Shown here piece after piece: positions 13,164 through 21,300 of a stretch of 21,926 bases of DNA. The notes below the pieces were generated by a model that was not told the origin of the DNA, ran no database searches, and saw only the letters and a program-made list of their open reading frames with translations. How positions within the stretch are numbered: the stretch's first letter is position 1; each line of letters starts with the position of its first letter. The position numbers and the translations under genes are program-made. Origin of the DNA: Sulfurospirillaceae bacterium (lineage in GTDB: Bacteria; Campylobacterota; Campylobacteria; Campylobacterales; Sulfurospirillaceae). The stretch spans positions 1 through 21,926 of the forward strand of contig JAQWCT010000011.1 in the NCBI GenBank assembly GCA_028705785.1, written 5' to 3'.

Positions 13164-15796
13164 TTTAAAAGAGACATAGAATTTATTTTGGAGATGGTTG
13201 ATAACATCGCTTGATACGAAATACTCACGGTATTAAATTCTAAATAGGCTTCAGCAACATCTACATCGATGACAGAAGAACGAACTGTTTGAACATTAAG
13301 GCTAAGATACTCCGCTCTATCACTAGCATTGGTGAGTGAATTTGAATAAGCGCCTATTTTTGTTTGCTCTTTGGTAACATGATCCAAGATATGGTCAATT
13401 TTTGTCAATGAGTTTTGGATACCAATATTCCTAGGATCGCTTGATGTGCTATCCATACGGTAATTCCCCGTACGCACAGCTTGTATTGCAGCATCTAAAT
13501 CTTTAAAAAAGTCAATAGTGGGATTTTCAATCATAACAGAATCATTTGCCATAAAAGAGAGTGCAACACTACTGATACCTGTAAAGTCAGTTGCGCTTTT
13601 GTCATATATATTAAATTCAATTTTAGATGTCGAAGTTTTTGTATCAACAATATTAAGTTTTCCTTGATAATCCAAAGAAACTTCAACATTATCTTTAGCG
13701 GTACTTAAATAGTGATTATATTCTTCAAGGTTTGCGTTTGTAATTGATTCTTCATAGGAAGCTTGTGCAGCTGCGGATGCAACAGCATCAGGCACGGCGT
13801 CAGCTATAACCTTTGCAATACCAAAGTCAATGGCTTTTTGAATATACTTTGCAGTTTCTGTAGATACACCTGCTTTAGCGCTTGTTGTTGCTGCAGCTAT
13901 AGCCACTGGGTCGGGCGTACCGTCGGTTGATTCGGTAATAGCTGTTTGTATATGGGTTGAAACTCCTTTTTTGGGTAAATTACCAGAAGTAGCCATGCTT
14001 ATAACATCCATAAGTTGTTGATAAGTCATTTCATCAGCTTTGGTTAGTGTATTTTTAGTATCTCTAGCTCCATTGTAGATAGAAAAAGTTTCATTGGGAT
14101 TATATAATGGATCAAGTGGATCAGCAGTTGTACTTCCATCACTATTGAGATCGATGGAAAAAGTAGTATCTGTATTGCTAAGATTTAAGATTCCGGTTTG
14201 AGCTTTACCATTGATATCTGTAAAATTAAAAACAAGTTGTTTGCCTGCCAAACTACTTACTCCTGCTACATCGACCAATTTAGTAGTTGCAGTAACAAAT
14301 TGATTGGTAATTTTACTCACTTGAGAAATATTGCTGGTAAGCTCATTTCCATCTTTCTCAAAACCTCTGCGTACATAATTTATTGCATCAGGGAGGGCTT
14401 CGCCATGTGCCAATGCATTTGAAGCATTCATAGGCACAATCGAAGTACTATTGGTGGTTATAATAGTATTATTACTAAGTGTCGCTCCACCACCAATTGC
14501 TGTCATTAAATCATTAACTGTTTGACCAGATATAGACCCAGTAAGTGGAAATCTTGTACCATTAATATTTAAGTGATCTACATCTGATGGAAAAATATCG
14601 GTTAAGGATGTTGCAGTTTCTATTGAAATGTTTGAATCGCCGCTCAAAGGAAAACTTATTTTTAGCTCACCTGCAATACTTGTCGGCATTGTTCGCATTG
14701 TCAGGTCAGCGGAAGAAGCTGTCGTTGAAAAATTACTTTTATTGAAAGCTATAATATCCACATTGGGACTTATGGTAAGATTATCAATATTCATGGTTTG
14801 TTTTGCATCGCCAGTTGTTCCAGCAGAAGCACTTCTATCAACAGCACCAAAAATATTCATTTCTAAGAGTTGGCTACCTGATTTTAAGTCCTTAACTTCA
14901 ATTTGACCACGCGCATTTAATGTTGCAGAGACAACTTTGTTGGTAGTAGTATTGCCATAAGCTGATCCAATGTTTTCAAGTAAATCAGAAACTTTTGAGC
15001 TTGAATTTATTTCGATAACATTAGAAAAAGTAACACCATCACTTTTTCTGCCAGAGAGATAAAATACTGCTTTAGGGTCATCGGTAGAATCACTATTTGT
15101 ATCACCAACCATATCGCGAATGGTGTCACTTTCTTTTAAATATACTTCAGAAGCAGCAGTTTTTAAGCTTGTTGTAGTCATCACTTCAGGGTGAAGTTTT
15201 GTTTGATTGTACATAGCAACATTCGTTGAGACCGTTCTATTATAATCACCATCTGTGCCTAAAAATAGAGATTTACCATCTAAATTATAAGGTAATTCAA
15301 CACCTGAACCTACTAAGGCAGTTAAGCTATCTCCATTTCCATTATAAGTTCCATCATCTTGTAGTGGTTTTTGGAGTAATGATGAACCTGAAAAGAGAAA
15401 TTGACCATTAATAGAAGTGTTTCCAAGACTAACCATATGGTCTCTTAACGCTTGTAGCTCATTCGCAAGAGCTCCTAAACTTGTTGATGAATTGGAAGTA
15501 TTACTGGCTTGAATCAATTTTGTTTTAAATGAGTCAAGGGCTGTTGTGAATTCGTTAAGTGTAGAATCAGTATTTTGTGAAAATGTCTGAGCTTTTGAAC
15601 TAGCTTCTTTGACTTGTTCAAGCGTTACAAGCTCAGAATCAAGTCTCATAGTATTGACATAAATAGAACTATCTTCATAACTATTTTGGATTTTCATTTT
15701 AGATGACATTTGTTGATTAATGTCATACAGATGTTTCATAGAACTTTGAGTACCCTGCATTGAGGATGAGTATAAAAGTGAATTGGTGATTCTCAT
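13154..15796 (-). CDS. flgL: Flagellar hook-filament junction protein FlgL
   Basis: FlgL (HAP3) is exported by the flagellar system and forms the ring joining hook to filament. The 880 residues are far longer than E. coli FlgL (317) but typical of Campylobacterota, where the surface-exposed centre is enlarged. Conserved ends are the N-terminal D0/D1 domain from MRITNSLLYSSS (about 1-150) and the C-terminal domain from about 790 (GAYSNSLTNASDRAEYLSLN, ending MLSTISKINSMSLLNYM). ATG at 15796 is chosen because GGAG lies 8 bases before it and the family starts MRITN; a longer frame to 15808 adds MEKI and would include the RBS. The middle carries an Ala-rich helical insert (about 13750-13970). A sigma-54 promoter lies about 35 bases upstream, consistent with middle-class flagellar genes. 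Confidence 0.92.
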   Translation of the reverse strand: MRITNSLLYSSSMQGTQSSMKHLYDINQQMSSKMKIQNSYEDSSIYVNTMRLDSELVTLEQVKEASSKAQTFSQNTDSTLNEFTTALDSFKTKLIQASNTSNSSTSLGALANELQALRDHMVSLGNTSINGQFLFSGSSLLQKPLQDDGTYNGNGDSLTALVGSGVELPYNLDGKSLFLGTDGDYNRTVSTNVAMYNQTKLHPEVMTTTSLKTAASEVYLKESDTIRDMVGDTNSDSTDDPKAVFYLSGRKSDGVTFSNVIEINSSSKVSDLLENIGSAYGNTTTNKVVSATLNARGQIEVKDLKSGSQLLEMNIFGAVDRSASAGTTGDAKQTMNIDNLTISPNVDIIAFNKSNFSTTASSADLTMRTMPTSIAGELKISFPLSGDSNISIETATSLTDIFPSDVDHLNINGTRFPLTGSISGQTVNDLMTAIGGGATLSNNTIITTNSTSIVPMNASNALAHGEALPDAINYVRRGFEKDGNELTSNISQVSKITNQFVTATTKLVDVAGVSSLAGKQLVFNFTDINGKAQTGILNLSNTDTTFSIDLNSDGSTTADPLDPLYNPNETFSIYNGARDTKNTLTKADEMTYQQLMDVISMATSGNLPKKGVSTHIQTAITESTDGTPDPVAIAAATTSAKAGVSTETAKYIQKAIDFGIAKVIADAVPDAVASAAAQASYEESITNANLEEYNHYLSTAKDNVEVSLDYQGKLNIVDTKTSTSKIEFNIYDKSATDFTGISSVALSFMANDSVMIENPTIDFFKDLDAAIQAVRTGNYRMDSTSSDPRNIGIQNSLTKIDHILDHVTKEQTKIGAYSNSLTNASDRAEYLSLNVQTVRSSVIDVDVAEAYLEFNTVSISYQAMLSTISKINSMSLLNYM

Positions 15797-15830
15797 AATT
15801 TTCTCCATAAATATTCTAATAATGATGTAA

Positions 15831-15844
15831 GCAAATTTAATTCC
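15831..15844 (-). promoter_or_regulatory. Sigma-54 promoter of flgL
   Basis: On the minus strand GG (15844-15843), ten bases, then GC (15832-15831) match the invariant -24/-12 pair. The full site GGAATTAAATTTGCTT fits the Campylobacter-type consensus (GGaa-N6-tTGCtt). Predicted transcription starts near 15820, leaving about 24 nt before the flgL ATG. RpoN with FlgR would be the expected regulators. Confidence 0.8.
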
Positions 15845-15898
15845 CTGTGAAAAATATCGTCGTTTTGGGCATATTCTTTAATTTTCTAATAAATAATA

Positions 15899-15927
15899 TT
15901 GTCTTTTTTTAAAAAAAATTGTACAAT
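15899..15927 (+). promoter_or_regulatory. Promoter of the HU gene
   Basis: TTGTCT (15899-15904), a 17-base spacer rich in T and A runs, and TACAAT (15922-15927) make the best sigma-70 match in the window. Transcription would start near 15934, about 28 bases before the ATG at 15962. The T7-A8 run in the spacer could give intrinsic curvature. Confidence 0.75.
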
Positions 15928-15961
15928 CCTCGCATTACAACACTTTTATAAGGAATGGGCA

Positions 15962-16240
15962 ATGAAAAAAGCGGAATTTATCCAAGCGGTCTCTGAAAAA
16001 GCAGGTCTTTCTAAGAAAGATTCACAAAAAGCTGTTGATGCAGCATTAGAGTCAATTAGCGAGGCACTAGTATCTGGTAAAGATGTAAGTTTTATCGGTT
16101 TTGGTACATTTAGTACAGCAGTTCGTGCTGCTAGAAAAGCAAGAGTTCCTGGTACAGATAGAGTAGTTGATGTTGCAAAAACAACAGCTGTTAAATTTAA
16201 AGTTGGCAAAAAACTTAAAGATGCAGTAGCAAAAGCTTAG
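15962..16240 (+). CDS. hup: Nucleoid protein HU
   Basis: HU is a small histone-like protein that bends and compacts DNA as a dimer. It has 92 residues, the normal HU length: two N-terminal helices (MKKAEFIQAVSEKAGLSKKD), the GFGTF turn at the saddle, the basic beta-arm RKARVPGTDRVVDV with the intercalating proline in R-V-P, and the end FKVGKKLKDAVAKA. ATG at 15962 is chosen because HU proteins start MKKxEFI and AAGGAATG lies just upstream; an open frame to 15899 would run through the promoter. It is monocistronic, between its own promoter and a strong terminator, which fits a highly expressed protein. HU rather than IHF is inferred from the arm sequence. Confidence 0.93.
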   Translation: MKKAEFIQAVSEKAGLSKKDSQKAVDAALESISEALVSGKDVSFIGFGTFSTAVRAARKARVPGTDRVVDVAKTTAVKFKVGKKLKDAVAKA

Positions 16241-16256
16241 TCTTTCTACTTTTTTT

Positions 16257-16299
16257 AAAAGCTTAAACATCAGTCTTAACTGGTGTTTAAGCTTTTTTT
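16257..16299 (+). terminator. Strong rho-independent terminator of the HU gene
   Basis: A 17-bp stem (16257-16273 with 16280-16296, one G-T pair) around loop TCTTAA is followed by a run of seven T from 16293. The A-rich left flank suggests it could also stop minus-strand transcription, but the T-tract marks the plus direction as the main one. Confidence 0.9.
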
Positions 16300-16300
16300 A

Positions 16301-16308
16301 TGTACAAT
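16301..16308 (+). promoter_or_regulatory. -10 element for tRNA-Leu
   Basis: TGTACAAT, with TACAAT at 16303-16308, directly follows the HU terminator and lies 18 bases before the tRNA. The same TGTACAAT is the -10 region of the HU promoter (15920-15927). The -35 would fall inside the terminator stem. Confidence 0.5.
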
Positions 16309-16326
16309 TCCAAACTTCTTAAAAGT

Positions 16327-16411
16327 GCCTGAGTGGTGAAATTGGTAGACGCGCTAGACTCAAAATCTAGTATGGAGACATATGCCGGTTCGAGTCCGGC
16401 CTCAGGTACCA
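16327..16411 (+). tRNA. tRNA-Leu(CAA)
   Basis: This is an 85-nt class II tRNA. Acceptor GCCTGAG (16327-16333) pairs CTCAGGT (16401-16407), first pair G-T. The anticodon stem CTAGA/TCTAG encloses loop CTCAAAA, anticodon CAA at 16361-16363. A long variable arm (TATGGAGACATAT) is followed by T arm GCCGG-TTCGAGT-CCGGC. Discriminator A and an encoded CCA complete it. Its 3' end borders the conjugative-element genes, and tRNA-Leu 3' ends are common attachment sites for tyrosine integrases. Confidence 0.95.
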
Positions 16412-16473
16412 TCCCCTTTAAATCGAACTTCTAAAGCTTTTTTACTCATCATTTAAGATTCAGAAAAAATCTT

Positions 16474-16550
16474 TTTTTACTACAATTTTACTACAAATGA
16501 TGCGATTGATTTGATTCCAATGAAAGAAATTACTACGAATGTAGTAAAAA
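16474..16550. repeat. Cluster of TTACTACA direct and inverted repeats beside tRNA-Leu
   Basis: TTTTACTACA occurs at 16475-16484 and 16486-16495 in direct orientation, 11 bp apart. The inverse TGTAGTAAAAA at 16540-16550 pairs exactly with 16474-16484. A fourth box, TTACTAC (16530-16536), forms a 7-bp stem with GTAGTAA (16541-16547) around loop GAAT. The cluster starts 63 bases past the tRNA end, in a 193-base gap with no convincing gene. Integrase or excisionase arm sites are the likeliest meaning, inferred from position only. Confidence 0.6.
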
Positions 16551-16563
16551 TTCAAGGTTGAAA

Positions 16564-16583
16564 GGAGAGATATTTCCCTCTCC
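16564..16583 (-). terminator. Weak hairpin at the end of the conjugation operon
   Basis: GGAGAG (16564-16569) pairs CTCTCC (16578-16583) around 8 bases, 21 bases past the stop of the 917-residue gene. Only three T follow in the minus direction, so termination is doubtful. No better terminator is seen before the tRNA. Confidence 0.35.
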
Positions 16584-16604
16584 CCTTCTTTTGATACATC
16601 ATGC

Positions 16605-19358
16605 CTAAGCCTTTGCAAGCTTGCCTTGCATAGATTCAAATACCTTTTCTGCATAGCCAGCAATACCACTTCCAGCTTCAACCCCAATGTACTCTAACAT
16701 TCGACCATGAAGTTTGAATAGAACGATGTATGCAACATATACAGAAACAAACATAAAGATAATCTCGCTGATGCTATATATTGCATAGGCTTGAATCATG
16801 GTGAACGTGCCTGAGATCGTCTCGCTATCTAAAGAATGTTGCGTAATGTCAGATACAGAATAAATTAGTTCTATAAAGTTATGCCATAAGTAGTATAGAA
16901 GTGCACGACAGAACATATAAATATAAACACTCATTACGATAGTGATAGGAGTCAAACCTAAGATGAGTGTTTTTGTAAGGAATTTTATTACACCCCCTAC
17001 TGCTCGATCATGATTAAAAACCAAAGTCCACACCATGACGGCTGCACTAATGAAAAACGAGATCAAAATATCCAGATAAAAAAAGATAACCTTTAAAATA
17101 ACAAAGAGTGTTATCAAAACTAACGATATCGTAACAACAATGAATGTGTAAATAAAAATAACAATCATATACGTAGCGATGAATTCAACGATTGAACCAG
17201 CTCCACCTATATTGACATGCTTTAGTGCACCAGTGAAGTTGCTAAACATGTTCATACTGGTTGATATTAATGTTCCAACAGAGCCACCAGGGTTAATAAC
17301 GGTTGTTGCAATACTGCTTATTCCATTCATAATCTGAGGTACGATACCACTTTTGGAAACCATGTCAAACATTTCTGAAAAACCAGGAAACAGATAATAA
17401 ATTATATAACCTACGGCTGAGCCTATGGTAGGACCTGCAATGTATTTACTGGTAAAATTAAATACAGGGTCAATATTTTCATCTTTAAAGACACCTATTT
17501 GTTTTAACGTCTCTCTCCACCAGGAGATTTCTTTGTTTTTTGCTTCCTCCCCTATAGCTTCTTTTAACTGTTTTTCTGCTGCATCAAGCGCAGACTCATT
17601 GTTTTTCAGAGTACCCAATGAGCTATTAATAGCCTCAAAGGTCTCTTCTTTAGCATCCGTATATTTGAGAATCTGTTTTGTTTCTAAAATGTGTGTCATT
17701 GATGGAACGATAAGAGCGCTAATCCATCCATATTTATTATTTACATTGATGATAAAATTAGTAAACTCATTCAATTCTTTGATATCGGTTGTCTTCAAAT
17801 CAATGAGATTCTCCGATAAACTATCGTAATGATTAATAATATCGCGATATTCAATAAGATTTTTGGAACTATCGCGCTGGATTTCATGAAACAATGTAGC
17901 ACACATACTGTAATCGACACTATGAATACCTAAAGGATTGTTAACATCAAAAAAGTTGATGCCCACATTCATTGATTTTGGAGTGTAGTCAGGTAATCCA
18001 TTATTTTTTAAAAGTTGATTTGAATAATTTACAGCACATGTGCTTTCAAAAAAATTGATTTTATGTTCCAAGGTTTTCGAATTTTGTAAGAACGACTTTG
18101 TATCTCGAACAAACTGCTCTTTGACTCCTGTGGGATTGTAGTGACCGTACTCACTACTCACATACTTTAAGTATGAAAACAACGCTGCATCGTTGAGCAT
18201 GTTAGCCCAATAGGTTCCTGTTTGAAAAATATATCGAAGACCTATCTGAATAGGTGTTGAGTTGTAAGATTCGTTATTGCTCTCTTTATTGGAGAAGTCA
18301 TATTGATTGGGGATTTGAACGTTACTTGGTACAATAGGAGCTGAGAAACACACCCACGTGAAAAAAATCAAATAAACCCTACGCTGAATATTTGATGTTA
18401 TTTCATGCTCTCCTACTTTATGTCTAAAAAAGGCATAAAAGGCAACGGAGTACACCACGCCTGCACCAAAAATTACTATGATAATGTTTTTAAAAACTAT
18501 AGTGATATTATGGGATAGGATGTAATAGTAACCCCAAAATTTCTTATCGAGGCCATCCATAATAGAGAGGATCTTATCCGTTGATGTTGATGTCACAGAT
18601 CCGTTTTGATTAATACCAGTGGCTGCAAACTCCTCTAGATGTAATGCTCCAGTCGAATCGATGGGGAACTTTCCAAGCAACTCAGGATCAGTTGTGACAA
18701 CACCAATAAGGAGAGCCCCAAGTGTTTCTGAATGATTGCTGCTTGAATCGATAGCTTTTTTCATATCCAAGCTTGAGCCAAGCTGGTCGTATGTATTGGT
18801 GATTTCATTGAGAGCACGAACAAGAGAATTGTTTAAGCTTTTAAAATCGGCACCTACGTTGATTGATGTGTCCAATCTATACAGACCATACGTCCCACTG
18901 AGCTGAAGTGAACTCTTTGTTGGGTCTGTTTTATTGATATCTTTTGCTTCCTTCTCAACCATTGGATTGACACGCTTGATTTCGTAATATTGTTGTTTGT
19001 TGGCAAAGTTATAAAGACATGTGTATTTTCCAGTCACAAAATCAACATCCTTGATTTGAACCTGATGTTTTGCCTTAGTGTCAATCGAAGTATCTTTGAT
19101 ACTTTCAAGGGATGGACATTTAAACCCTGCTAAGACAGAATTCGGTTTGTTCGTTTGGATGGAACGTGATTTAAGATCTTCTGAGCTTAGATTACTCAAT
19201 CCTTGAGCGAGAAGTCCTTGATTGAAGTTGACACTGATATCTTTTGTTATTTTGCTCCTATCTGCTTCAATCATATTTTTTTGTAAAGCTTCAATCTCTT
19301 GCAGTGTTATAGCAAAAAGATGAATAGAGCACAAAAGTAAAAATACTATGCTACGCAT
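16605..19358 (-). CDS. Large polytopic membrane protein, conjugation channel type (VirB6/TrbL/DotA-like)
   Basis: This 917-residue protein starts with a signal peptide (MRSIVFLLLCSIHLFA). A large, mostly polar, presumably periplasmic region follows (about 17-280), then helices at about 285-310 and 328-345, a second polar region to about 635, and a block of membrane helices (about 637-662, 721-783, 792-825, 854-883). Signal peptide, big outer domains and a C-terminal helix bundle are the pattern of type IV secretion channel proteins such as DotA/TraY or VirB6/TrbL fusions. I cannot assign it to one family from motifs; F-type TraG has similar length but a different helix order. The RBS AAAGGA overlaps palindrome copy 10, and the gene overlaps the receiver gene by 13 bases. 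It is the last gene of the operon. Confidence 0.6.
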   Translation of the reverse strand: MRSIVFLLLCSIHLFAITLQEIEALQKNMIEADRSKITKDISVNFNQGLLAQGLSNLSSEDLKSRSIQTNKPNSVLAGFKCPSLESIKDTSIDTKAKHQVQIKDVDFVTGKYTCLYNFANKQQYYEIKRVNPMVEKEAKDINKTDPTKSSLQLSGTYGLYRLDTSINVGADFKSLNNSLVRALNEITNTYDQLGSSLDMKKAIDSSSNHSETLGALLIGVVTTDPELLGKFPIDSTGALHLEEFAATGINQNGSVTSTSTDKILSIMDGLDKKFWGYYYILSHNITIVFKNIIIVIFGAGVVYSVAFYAFFRHKVGEHEITSNIQRRVYLIFFTWVCFSAPIVPSNVQIPNQYDFSNKESNNESYNSTPIQIGLRYIFQTGTYWANMLNDAALFSYLKYVSSEYGHYNPTGVKEQFVRDTKSFLQNSKTLEHKINFFESTCAVNYSNQLLKNNGLPDYTPKSMNVGINFFDVNNPLGIHSVDYSMCATLFHEIQRDSSKNLIEYRDIINHYDSLSENLIDLKTTDIKELNEFTNFIINVNNKYGWISALIVPSMTHILETKQILKYTDAKEETFEAINSSLGTLKNNESALDAAEKQLKEAIGEEAKNKEISWWRETLKQIGVFKDENIDPVFNFTSKYIAGPTIGSAVGYIIYYLFPGFSEMFDMVSKSGIVPQIMNGISSIATTVINPGGSVGTLISTSMNMFSNFTGALKHVNIGGAGSIVEFIATYMIVIFIYTFIVVTISLVLITLFVILKVIFFYLDILISFFISAAVMVWTLVFNHDRAVGGVIKFLTKTLILGLTPITIVMSVYIYMFCRALLYYLWHNFIELIYSVSDITQHSLDSETISGTFTMIQAYAIYSISEIIFMFVSVYVAYIVLFKLHGRMLEYIGVEAGSGIAGYAEKVFESMQGKLAKA

Positions 19359-19738
19359 GATGTTTCCTTTACATGTAAATAATTGCTGATGTGCTCTTTA
19401 AGAAGAGATAGATCTTTTGGTTTTTCAAATACTGGAATAGAATTTTGAAGAAGGAATGCATGCTCTTCAGAGCTCAGAGCTCTCTTGTTACCTGTAAATA
19501 GGGCAGCATTTTTTAATCCATATTTATAAATGATTTCAACACCATTTAGAAAGCCAGGCATCTCATAATCAAGGATGAAAAAATGTGCTGCTACACTATG
19601 TAAAAAAAACGCTCTTTCGTTTTCAAAAGCTATAAACTCAACACTATTTTTAGGAAATTGAACTTGTAGCTTTCGCTGCACCAATACTCGTTGCTCTTTG
19701 TCATCATCAATAATGACAATTTTCTTAGGATTACTCAT
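19346..19738 (-). CDS. Stand-alone response-regulator receiver domain
   Basis: This is a 130-residue, single-domain CheY-like protein. The phosphorylation site is complete: acidic pocket Asp11-Asp12-Asp13 after IVII, phospho-acceptor Asp57 (FILDYEMPG), Thr82 (ALFTGN) and Lys106 (FEKPKD). There is no DNA-binding or enzymatic output domain; the C-terminus is a short helix plus tail (YLHVKETSCVA). It is coupled on both sides: its ATG overlaps the coupling-protein stop as ATGA, and its last codons overlap the start of the 917-residue gene by 13 bases. Such placement argues for a role in controlling or positioning the transfer machinery (inference). A partner kinase is not in the window. Its distance from other genes of the motility region makes a flagellar CheY role unlikely. 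Confidence 0.85.
   Translation of the reverse strand: MSNPKKIVIIDDDKEQRVLVQRKLQVQFPKNSVEFIAFENERAFFLHSVAAHFFILDYEMPGFLNGVEIIYKYGLKNAALFTGNKRALSSEEHAFLLQNSIPVFEKPKDLSLLKEHISNYLHVKETSCVA
19369..19378. repeat. TTACATGTAA palindrome, copy 10 (inside the conjugation operon)
   Basis: This is the only copy right of the tRNA-Leu gene. It is read on the minus strand as Leu-His-Val-Lys near the end of the receiver protein. Its last two bases also start the AAAGGA (19365-19370) of the next gene, whose ATG is 10 bases beyond the core. Confidence 0.9.
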
Positions 19739-21291
19739 GGCATTTCTCCTTCTTCGATTTCAACTTCAACACTCTTATCTCTTGCATGTTGCTCTAAATC
19801 TTTTTTGTATAAATCTCTTTTGTACATATCCAAGTCTATTTCTATGTAGGGCTTTCGTCCGATTCTCGTGCTCTTTTTTATAGGCTCCACCTTGCCTAAA
19901 AAATAGACTTTATCCAGTGTGTTCAAGTAAAGATGCGTGTATAGTGGTAGATTTTCCACCTCGTCATGATCAATGAAGTGCCGCTCTCTTGTTTCATCCC
20001 CTCTTGGTGCTGATTCTTTACTATTTGGCTTTAGGTTGTGGATCTTGAGTTCAACTTTGCCTAGTTCTTTTTGTAAGAACTCTATCACTGCACCATTGCT
20101 TCTAAAGACGATGTACGCCAGAACTGAACTCGTTGCAATATCCAAAATCTCTTTTTTAGGTACGGTTTGAACACCAATGACAACTTGTGCTCCTTTGCTA
20201 CGCAGAAGTGTATGTATTTTAGTTCGGCTCTCTTGATCGAGCTGCAGCTGAAAGTATTCGTCTAGCAAATAAAGTGTAAAATCTGTTGTTGTCTCTGGCT
20301 GGCGATGGTGTTCATGAACAACCGTTGCCAAAAAACCAGCATAGAACCCTTCCATTTCTTTATTGTTTTGATGCATAATGTAGGTGTGTTTGTTAGAGAA
20401 GAAATCATTGATTGTAAATAACTTTTTTGCATTTGCCGAAGAAGCAGTCCATGCCCAAAATTTCACTGATTTTAATGCTAAGATAAGGTTATTATAAACA
20501 TCGCTATTTTCTTTAACTACGTCTGTTGCCTTTTGACTTTTAACATCCGTTTCGTAGGCTTCTATCTCGCTTGTGAGTAACTTCCAGCAATCACTTCCTG
20601 TGAGATTTTGATCATGCGCTTTTAGATACGTGAGCTCAAACATTTTTTGCAATCGTTCAGCTGCAGAGTTTACAAAAAAACTGTTTTTACCTGGTTCACC
20701 ACCAGAGACTTGATTGACCATATTTTTAACAAAAACACTCACAATATGATGAAAATTTTTTTCAGCGAAGATATCCCATATTTTCGCATTTTTATCAAAT
20801 ATATTCAGGGTAAAGACACGAATATTATCAACAAGCTCTCGATAATCGCCTTTAGCATCGAGGACCAGGGCTCTATTATAAAGGCCTTTTTGCAACAGTA
20901 GATTCCAAAAAAAAACTGTTTTCCCGGAGCCCATTGATCCGAATACAATTAATTGTTTAGTTAAATCGATAGGATCCACACGCCCTTTGACATGGCGAGC
21001 AATGAAATGCCTCATATAGCGTTTAACTTTTGTTTTTTTAATAGTAGAAATAGCGTATGTAAAGATATTAAGCTCAAATTTCTTATCTCTAAGTTTTACC
21101 CAGACATCATAAGGATAATTCCATTCTCGTCCTGTTAATTTATGTTGTTTTATCACAAAAGAAGGGACATAGAATGCATTTTTTGTACGCATCTCTCCGT
21201 CTATATAACGAATTCGAAACGTATCATAAACATACCATGCAGCGAGTGCACCAGCAGCCCACAAAGGCTGCTGCGTAAAGTCAAACTCCAT
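19735..21291 (-). CDS. Type IV coupling protein, VirD4/TraD-like ATPase
   Basis: This 518-residue inner-membrane ATPase would bring the relaxase-DNA complex to the secretion channel. It has a single N-terminal membrane helix (about 9-25, PLWAAGALAAWYVYDTF) where classical TraD/VirD4 has two, then the motor: Walker A GSMGSGKT with Lys124, Walker B LYLLDEYF with Asp344-Glu345, and the sensor-like VVIGVQTVPK. This order fits the TrwB/TraD AAD-binding family. The tail is charged and ends EVEIEEGEMP, an acidic end of the kind used for substrate docking in some coupling proteins. ATG at 21291 is preferred because AGGAG lies 6 bases before it; a TTG two codons upstream would overlap that RBS spacing. 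It follows the duplicated gene by 9 bases and overlaps the receiver gene by 4. Confidence 0.85.
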   Translation of the reverse strand: MEFDFTQQPLWAAGALAAWYVYDTFRIRYIDGEMRTKNAFYVPSFVIKQHKLTGREWNYPYDVWVKLRDKKFELNIFTYAISTIKKTKVKRYMRHFIARHVKGRVDPIDLTKQLIVFGSMGSGKTVFFWNLLLQKGLYNRALVLDAKGDYRELVDNIRVFTLNIFDKNAKIWDIFAEKNFHHIVSVFVKNMVNQVSGGEPGKNSFFVNSAAERLQKMFELTYLKAHDQNLTGSDCWKLLTSEIEAYETDVKSQKATDVVKENSDVYNNLILALKSVKFWAWTASSANAKKLFTINDFFSNKHTYIMHQNNKEMEGFYAGFLATVVHEHHRQPETTTDFTLYLLDEYFQLQLDQESRTKIHTLLRSKGAQVVIGVQTVPKKEILDIATSSVLAYIVFRSNGAVIEFLQKELGKVELKIHNLKPNSKESAPRGDETRERHFIDHDEVENLPLYTHLYLNTLDKVYFLGKVEPIKKSTRIGRKPYIEIDLDMYKRDLYKKDLEQHARDKSVEVEIEEGEMP

Positions 21292-21300
21292 AATCAACTC

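Noticed and set aside
13154..15796. flgL as a flagellin (flaA/flaB) gene
   Set aside because: The start MRITNSLLY, the length of 880 and the C-terminal block match Campylobacterota FlgL, not flagellin, which is about 570 residues and starts MGFRINTN.
16460..16687. Minus-strand 75-codon frame over the end of the channel-like gene and the repeat cluster
   Set aside because: It overlaps the start of the operon's 3' gene in another frame, has no RBS and would translate the TTACTACA repeats. I treat the gap as non-coding.
956..19378. The palindromes as a miniature transposon or REP-type element
   Set aside because: Similarity ends one to two bases outside the core. There are no common flanks, terminal repeats or target duplications.
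956..19378. The palindromes as sites of an FNR/CRP-type regulator
   Set aside because: Most copies lie inside genes or at stop codons, and the half-site does not match TTGAT-N4-ATCAA or TGTGA-N6-TCACA. A dispersed motif fits better, although the ftsK pair could still be an operator.
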